Assembly (NCBI RefSeq): GCF_963676685.1
Contig: NC_092346.1
Coordinates: forward strand, 43,459,289 to 43,523,288
DNA from: Mytilus edulis
Taxonomy: Eukaryota; Mollusca; Bivalvia; Mytilida; Mytilidae
DNA length: 64,000 nt
Direction: 5' to 3'
In this document: in pieces, positions 59,501 through 64,000 of the stretch
How the letters are laid out: every line of letters begins with the position of its first letter
Position numbering within the stretch: the first letter of the stretch is position 1
Program-made: the position numbers and the translations under genes
The notes under the pieces: model-generated
Databases searched by the model: none
Told to the model about the DNA's origin: nothing
Seen by the model: the letters and a program-made list of their open reading frames with translations, nothing else

Positions 59501-61407
59501 AGTGTTTAACAATCATTTAGAGAAGAGTTAAATATTTCATGAGTAAATTTTAACAATTTATACATTTATACATTTATGCACCTTTTTCAATAAAAAAAAT
59601 TCTAGATCTCGGAATACGCAACAGAAACCTAAAACTAGTGCAACGCAAGATTGTTAAGGTCGTCAATTAGAAAGTATCCAGTTCACCGTAGCTTACTAAA
59701 TGCTTCAACAATCAAGAATTTTGATAACTGTTTTAAAGACCTATTTTGATACTTTAATGTCCATGGGACATTCTAATTGAGGATTTATGTATTTTTTCTA
59801 ACATATATACTTTAATTTTGTCTATTTCGGTTTTTGCTCTCTTACATACCATGTGTGGCTTCTTTTGGTTTCTGGAATGGTTGGCATGGAAATTCAAGTT
59901 TCTAAAAGAAAATTCTATTTAAAGCTGACACATTCTCGAAAAAAGGATATACGCAAATATAGTTCAAAAGGATTTTTGTATATTTTTTCTGCTAAAAATG
60001 TGTTGATATCAATAGTTTTGTAAATGGTCGTTGTCATTTTGCCTGTTATAGATGCATCCACGCGTATACTTCGATCTGTCATTAATTTGTCTAACCACAA
60101 GTGTGGACACAGATCAGTGTGGATAGTAATTTACGTGGGTTTTTTTTCAACAAATTACGTGCCAGTTAAACTATTTGAACTTGATAATTGGCAGCATTTA
60201 ACTTGATTACAAATTTAAGAATCACTATCATTATCTTTTTATTTGAATGGAGTTGACAAATAACATACATGAGTATATAAGTATACTTATTCTGTGGAAT
60301 TTTTACTAGAAATCGATCTTCCAAATTATGAAAAATTATGAATGTGAAAAAAATTACTGTATTTATCGTTGCTAATTTATTGTCAGAAGTTGATTGATTT
60401 ATAGGTGAACACTTGGGGGAAAAGTGTTAGAAATCAATGAATTGAACTTTTAAAGAAAAAAATGTGAAAAGAGTGTGAAGATTGCATTTAAAGACTGGTA
60501 ATTATTTTTTGTATAAAATTTGAATGAAAGAAAGTGTCGGATCTACATCAATTATACAACATTAACCTAACGTCTCAAACAACCCAAAACAGGAAGTGTT
60601 TTAGATGTCATTTCGAAGGAAAAGTGTACACGCAACTATGTGTTATGCAATAATTTTTACGATAAACTGCTGTCCATTTAACAGCGTTACTTAACTCCCA
60701 TCTCTGGTATATTTTGATATCTAGTTAAGTTATATAAATTTTACTTCCAACCTGTACTGAAAAAAACACCTAGTAGATTCTGAAAAATTATGAGAATAAT
60801 TTCCAGTGTTGTGAAAACGGAAAGGGTCTGTATTTAAACTTGTTTATGGTACGTGTATAACATACGAGTAAAAAGAGTTATTGGTGTCATGTTTATAATA
60901 GTTATTAGTTATTATTATAATTAATACCAAAACGCAACGGTTACATACAGAATTTAAAGAATTAAAAACTTACTACTTTTGAAGTCATTTGTGCTTCCTT
61001 GAATCGTTGAACATGTTGGTCAAATAGCTTTACGAACGTTGCATTCTTTGATTGCTGTTCTATGAACTTTTTATAGTCATCATATCTAAAAGCTTAAATA
61101 AAATGCAAAATAAAAAGATTTTTAAATTGTCAAAGAATTCTCATCGTTTCTTTTGATAATGCTTTGATATTAAGGTTTGCCTTCGAAACTTCACAATAAA
61201 GGTTCGACAAAATATAAAATGTATCCGTCTCCTTATAAAAAAAGCGAGATAATAATGTCATCTATAACACAAAACTATGGGAGAAAATAACTTAATAATA
61301 TAGGTGCTACAAGCATTAACTTACCTAATGTATGTGCTACAAGCATATAACTTACCTAATGTATGTGCTACAAGCAATGTGCTGCAGAGGGTGAACAACA
61401 GCTTCAT
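47354..61407 (-). CDS. PLB1-like: Phospholipase B1-like GDSL hydrolase with membrane anchor, gene B (complete)
   Basis: Thirteen exons: 61356-61407, 60974-61092, 59850-59901, 57926-57984, 57652-57719, 56369-56412, 55841-55949, 52145-52277, 51388-51545, 50560-50737, 49789-49887, 48219-48284 and 47354-47596. They sum to 1380 nt, encoding 459 residues plus stop, all in phase. Residues 1-17 are a signal peptide. Ser92 lies in GDSIT, GGNDLC starts at 201, and Asp337 and His340 lie in FSPDCFH. Residues about 425-446 form one transmembrane helix followed by RKKRQ, so the catalytic domain should face outside as a type I membrane enzyme acting on phospholipid esters. Mammalian PLB1 carries four such domains; this gene has one. 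Introns are packed with repeats, notably intron 7. Function is inferred from family membership. Confidence 0.95.
48219..48284 (-). CDS. PLB1-like gene B, exon 12
   Basis: Encodes [20 protein letters not shown] followed by DE. EPVG is a phospholipase B C-terminal motif. The exon is exactly 22 codons. Confidence 0.88.
48460..49045 (+). other. Unidentified open segments in gene B intron 11
   Basis: The longest frame is 48663-49043 (126 codons), preceded by another frame reading [20 protein letters not shown]. The two overlap in different frames, as in a decayed coding sequence. The end (about 49006-49070) merges into family D-like sequence. No family was recognised. Confidence 0.25.
49789..49887 (-). 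CDS. PLB1-like gene B, exon 11 (catalytic Asp/His)
   Basis: Encodes [20 protein letters not shown] and ends ALWDNM, the catalytic Asp337/His340 block. Confidence 0.95.
50330..50525 (+). repeat. Dispersed repeat family B
   Basis: CAGGCATAGATTACCTTAGT, GAGCGTCACTGATGAGTCTT, GACGAAACGCGCGTCTGGCG and CCTGGTATCTATGATGAGTT. This is the clearest copy in the window. It ends 35 bp from gene B exon 10. Confidence 0.85.
50560..50737 (-). CDS. PLB1-like gene B, exon 10
   Basis: Encodes [20 protein letters not shown] through [19 protein letters not shown]. It is one codon longer than gene A exon 10. Confidence 0.93.
51015..51219 (+). repeat. 34-bp minisatellite, six units
   Basis: Units beginning GATTCTTTGTGTACACTAAC at 51015, 51049, 51083, 51117, 51151 and 51185, each ending GAAAACGAGGC. 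The middle units are identical. It lies in gene B intron 9. Confidence 0.95.
51388..51545 (-). CDS. PLB1-like gene B, exon 9
   Basis: Encodes [20 protein letters not shown] then [17 protein letters not shown] and VCDT. It is collinear with gene A exon 9. Confidence 0.93.
52145..52277 (-). CDS. PLB1-like gene B, exon 8 (GGND block)
   Basis: Encodes [20 protein letters not shown] then [18 protein letters not shown]. It is 133 nt, one codon shorter than gene A exon 8. Confidence 0.95.
52322..52460 (+). repeat. Dispersed repeat family A, partial
   Basis: TTGCTCATTCTTTAGTTTTC, TTGTGTACTATTGTATGTCT and AGCCATGGTGTTGTCAGTTC. It is 45 bp upstream of gene B exon 8. Confidence 0.75.
52732..53850 (+). 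repeat. 1.1-kb intron element, unit 1
   Basis: Begins GAGTGCACACGCTGAAATGT and ends at a hairpin (53812-53846: GTCGAG ... CTCGAC with inner CTGCAAC/GTTGCAG around AAAA). The interior is a run of about 130-bp sub-repeats built on CATGAAAATGAGGTCAAGGT and CAAATATAGTTGACC. A run of 22 C occupies 52969-52990. Confidence 0.85.
53851..54700 (+). repeat. 1.1-kb intron element, unit 2 (left end missing)
   Basis: Enters the element at the ATAGACCAAAACACAAAAAC point of unit 1 and runs to the same hairpin end. Confidence 0.85.
54721..55816 (+). repeat. 1.1-kb intron element, unit 3
   Basis: Full length, from GAGTGCACACGCTGAAATGT to the hairpin, with a (CCG)n run at 55736-55762. It ends 24 bp before gene B exon 7. 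Confidence 0.85.
55841..55949 (-). CDS. PLB1-like gene B, exon 7
   Basis: Encodes [20 protein letters not shown] then [14 protein letters not shown]. Its donor reads GTTTGC, weaker than the others. The large repeat element of intron 7 begins only about 24 bp beyond the exon end. Confidence 0.92.
56369..56412 (-). CDS. PLB1-like gene B, exon 6
   Basis: Encodes [15 protein letters not shown] with the GGDGN block. Confidence 0.92.
56475..57125. repeat. Foldback (MITE-like) element in gene B intron 5
   Basis: GGATGTACTTAGGTGAGGTT at 56683-56702 is perfectly inverted at 57063-57082. Outside it, CGCAACGTTAGATATTGCTA at about 56478 is mirrored by TAGCAATATCTGACGTTGCG at about 57112-57131. The left outer arm starts about 65 bp from exon 6. 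Confidence 0.75.
57339..57535 (+). repeat. 31-bp minisatellite, about six units
   Basis: CGATATC recurs at 57370, 57401, 57432, 57463, 57494 and 57525, with ATCGATGGTTA.GATAAC between. The units decay to the right. It lies in gene B intron 5, about 115 bp from exon 5. Confidence 0.85.
57652..57719 (-). CDS. PLB1-like gene B, exon 5
   Basis: Encodes [20 protein letters not shown] followed by SW. It is separated from exon 4 by an intron of only 206 bp. Confidence 0.93.
57926..57984 (-). CDS. PLB1-like gene B, exon 4 (GDS nucleophile)
   Basis: Encodes [20 protein letters not shown] and contains the catalytic Ser92. Confidence 0.95.
58000..59080. other. Gene B intron 3, left part, no gene seen
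   Basis: AT-rich with A-runs. No supported feature. Confidence 0.5.
59105..59290 (-). repeat. Dispersed repeat family A (inverse) with ACAGACAA microsatellite
   Basis: AGATACCAGAGGGACATTCA, CTGACAACACCATGGCTAAA and AAGCAACACGAACCCC. The CAGACAAA stretch at about 59190-59234 is an expansion of the family's own GTTTGTCTGTTT. Confidence 0.8.
59850..59901 (-). CDS. PLB1-like gene B, exon 3
   Basis: Encodes [17 protein letters not shown]. Its donor is GTATGT. The 52-nt length matches gene A exon 3. Confidence 0.88.
60974..61092 (-). CDS. PLB1-like gene B, exon 2
   Basis: Encodes [20 protein letters not shown] and [21 protein letters not shown] is shared with gene A exon 2. Confidence 0.85.
61356..61407 (-). 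CDS. PLB1-like gene B, exon 1 (signal peptide)
   Basis: Encodes [17 protein letters not shown] and ends in phase 1 at donor GTAAGT. A near-identical second copy of the exon end plus donor lies 31 bp downstream in the intron (see findings). Confidence 0.85.
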
Positions 61408-62574
61408 CCCAGTGCAGGATCCCTTGGTCGAATGAACGGTGTAGTCAAAATGTGTTTATGTTTACTTAAGCACAGGTCAATTGATATCAAGCTTTACACA
61501 AAATGTCACAAGTTAACAATTGTGTCAATACTAAATAATCTATTATTATCATTACGGATGTGAAAGTTATATTTAATCGCCATCGACTATACGTAGCGCA
61601 TGTAAGACTATAGGTAACATCCGTATAAGTGAAAGTAACTTCATTCTTTTTTTAGCTTTTCGCAAGCTTGACTAGTGTTAACCTATAAGTCAATCAAATG
61701 CAAATATAGATCTCTGAATTCTAAACTCTCAGGCAGATGCCATTAACAAACACGTTTCTTTTTTTTTCTAAAATTCTATATCTGCATTAAAAATATGAAT
61801 TCTTGTATCGTTTCTCTGTTTATTTTATAATGTTTTAACCGCGGCACCCTCCTTTGATTTGTTCTTTGGTAAATTAGACTCACTTATTTTTTTTCAACTC
61901 CAACGGTCAAAGTAAGTTCAATTGTAAACTTAACGCAACTGTATATTTTTTTTGGGAGGTGAAGAGCGGGGAATTTTTCAAACCATTAGAAACTTGATTC
62001 AAAGTCGGTACATGGACAAATGAAATGAACTATTGTTTTATGATGTGCTTTCTCATCACTGTCTCAAGTTAATGCAGGTTAGGGGTGAAATGAGCGCCCG
62101 GCATAAACTTGGCGTTTAACTCCGCCACATTATGTATGGGATTGTCCCAAGCCATGAGCCTGTAATTTAGTGGTTGTCTTTTGTTGCTGTATAGATCATA
62201 ACTTCGGTTTGTTTTTCGTTAACTGTTTGGAACATAAATCAAGCTGTTAGTTTTCTGGATTAAAATCACGGATACAGGGGTATATTATACTTGGTTTGAG
62301 GTAGCATTTTGCCGTCATTGTTAAATTAAGTCTGTACAGTAGGGTGACCAAAGTTGTATGATTTGCAACCATACCACCCCTTATTTTTATATTGGATGGA
62401 ATAATAAATAGTCGTTAATGTATAACGAGTAACAGTTCAAGTATTCCTCTGGTTTTCGAACTTTTTTTAGCGTCGTCAACACAACTTTTTTGAAAACAAT
62501 TCTTTAGAATAAACTTACTGCAGTATATTCAATTTTGCTTATTTATTTGTAGAATATGTAAAAGAGTCCTGGCA
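61408..62574. other. Upstream region of gene B, no gene seen
   Basis: This should contain the gene B promoter. No clear TATA box or repeat copy was recognised. The 66-codon frame over exon 1 on the other strand is a shadow. Confidence 0.5.
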
Positions 62575-62840
62575 GCTTGCATCTTAACATGATACTCCCA
62601 TGATTATCAAATATACAAAGGTTCCTGGTTTGATTCCCGTCCGGGATGAACATTTCCGGGACTTAATTTTCGGCTCTCCCATGACACCATTTGCGAGAAT
62701 GGTCTCGAGGAAACGATGATAGTCCGTCGGAAGGGGACGAAAAATGGCTGACCGTCCGTGTTAAAAGCGGAGAGAGCAATATCTCTTGCACGTTAAAGAC
62801 ACCCTTGTAGATTTCGAAAAAGAGCAGGCTAATGCCGCTA
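62575..62840 (+). mobile_element. SINE-like element, left part
   Basis: GGTTTGATTCCCGTC at 62627-62641 resembles a tRNA B box. GGCTCTCCCATGACACCATT and AATATCTCTTGCACGTTAAA follow. The text continues after an insertion at 63493 (CAAGACAGCACTCGCACCCG to AAGTTGCAAAACTTG, about 63540). No A box was confirmed, so the tRNA origin is probable, not proven. Confidence 0.55.
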
Positions 62841-63483
62841 GGTATCAGGTCCGTTCGCGCCCAATATACTTTCGCACACTACACGTTCGCACCTCGCACG
62901 TTCGCACCCAAGGTCCGTTCGCACTCTACACGTTCGCGCCCAATTTTAATTCAAATTCCAGTTGAATAATTGGAAAATCATCATTGTTGTTTTTAATTGC
63001 TTTCGTGTAAATACTGAATGTATTTATAGCTTGGTATGAGTAAAAGATTGAAGATTATAAATGAAAAACACAAAAGATAATTGTTTTTAACAGCTTGGTC
63101 CCTTTAATCTGAAACAATGAAACAATAAAATATAGCAATACACTATTATAACCAAAACATGATAAAATTTATTCAAGACTAAAAAAAAAACGTAGTCAGA
63201 ATCTCACTTCATTTTGAAACAAGTCAATGAAACAAAGTTATAGTAATACACTAACCAAAACATGATAAAGATTTATTCAACACAAAAAAATGCTGTATCA
63301 CTTTATTTTGAGACAATGAAAACAATAATACTTATAAGAATACTACTTGATTACAAAGTTAAAATTGGGCGCGAACATGTAGGGTGCGAACGGACTTTGG
63401 GTGCGAACATGTAGAGTGCGAAAGTGAATGGGGGCGAACATGAGTGGGTGCGAACGTGAATGGGCGCGAACGGACCCGGATTC
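62841..63483. mobile_element. Foldback MITE, 9-bp target duplication (Mutator-like)
   Basis: Flanked by ATGCCGCTA at 62832-62840 and 63484-63492. The ends carry GGTCCGTTCGCGCCCA at 62848 and its inverse ending near 63476. Each arm has sub-repeats of the type CACGTTCGCACC around an AT-rich centre. It has no coding capacity. It splits the SINE-like sequence exactly. Confidence 0.85.
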
Positions 63484-64000
63484 ATGCCGCTACAAGACAG
63501 CACTCGCACCCGCAAAGTGGAAAGGATTTATATAAGTTGCAAAACTTGTTTCCCAATCAACTATAAATAAATATGCTTAAACTATAAAATACAAAATCTA
63601 AAAAATAAAAAAGGACTAGAAGACAATACTGGAATATAATTTTTCTACAGTACCAGCATTGTGATCGCCACTGTGAGGTCTGTTTATTTTTACATTACAA
63701 AAAAAAACTTTTTAAGGTGACTGTTTTAACTGAAAGTTTGTAATAGTTATGTAATCACGGTACCATTGAAGAGAACAGCTGATGTCAAAAATATTTAATA
63801 ATTATTACTTCCCTTTAATATTCACTCTTTTATTTATTGACCAATCAAATATTTCGTTACATGTAACTAAGGCGGGTGTTGCTATCGACGAAAAAGCAGG
63901 TGCCCAGACTCGAATATTTTCTTACCGGAACGAAAAAAGAGCCTCTGTAAGTGAAGGAGAATAGAAGATAGATAGATATTACATCCTCAACTTGCAAAGA

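Noticed and set aside
62627-62641. tRNA gene suggested by a B-box-like sequence
   Set aside because: No cloverleaf or anticodon arm could be folded around it; it fits a SINE head better.

Overview
The window looks like the nuclear genome of a bivalve mollusc, most likely a mussel (Mytilus or a close relative). It is AT-rich, its genes are short exons separated by 0.3 to 4 kb introns with GT-AG borders, and it is crowded with short dispersed repeats of kinds I associate with mussel genomic DNA. The species call is inference from memory of those repeats; the eukaryotic gene structure is read directly from the sequence.

Two minus-strand genes encode single-domain, membrane-type phospholipase B1-like GDSL hydrolases. 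Gene A starts at 11790, runs leftwards through 11 recognisable exons and leaves the window before its last exons. Gene B starts at 61407 and ends at 47354. It is complete: 13 exons, 459 residues, with a signal peptide, the GDS serine, a GGND block, the Asp/His pair and a C-terminal membrane anchor. The two genes share exon order, phases and nearly all exon lengths, so they are tandem paralogues.

Between them, on the plus strand, lie four tandem copies (16206-17494, 27613-29060, 35327-36892, 42994-44778) of a gene family I do not recognise. Each has a non-coding first exon, a large coding exon with five predicted membrane segments and a last exon with two more. The result is a roughly 270-320 residue seven-helix protein with a receptor-like layout: very short N-terminus, a Cys at the outer end of helix 3 and a Cys-rich second outer loop. 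The upstream block and first exon are conserved among the copies and carry a kappaB-like palindrome in two or three of them. Copy 4 has a one-base frameshift in helix 1. Copy 2 has a contracted outer loop. This cluster is the best candidate for something undescribed.

The rest is mainly mobile DNA: a 5'-truncated, decayed LINE that appears split and inserted inside a dispersed repeat (18238-25848); nested MITEs with hAT-like ends (19012-19600, 21648-21895); a foldback element with 9-bp target duplication inside a SINE-like sequence (62832-63492); a 1.1-kb element present as three units in gene B intron 7 (52732-55816); several minisatellites; a long hairpin at 30181-30320; and many copies of four or five dispersed repeat families. 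No tRNA, rRNA or CRISPR array was seen.
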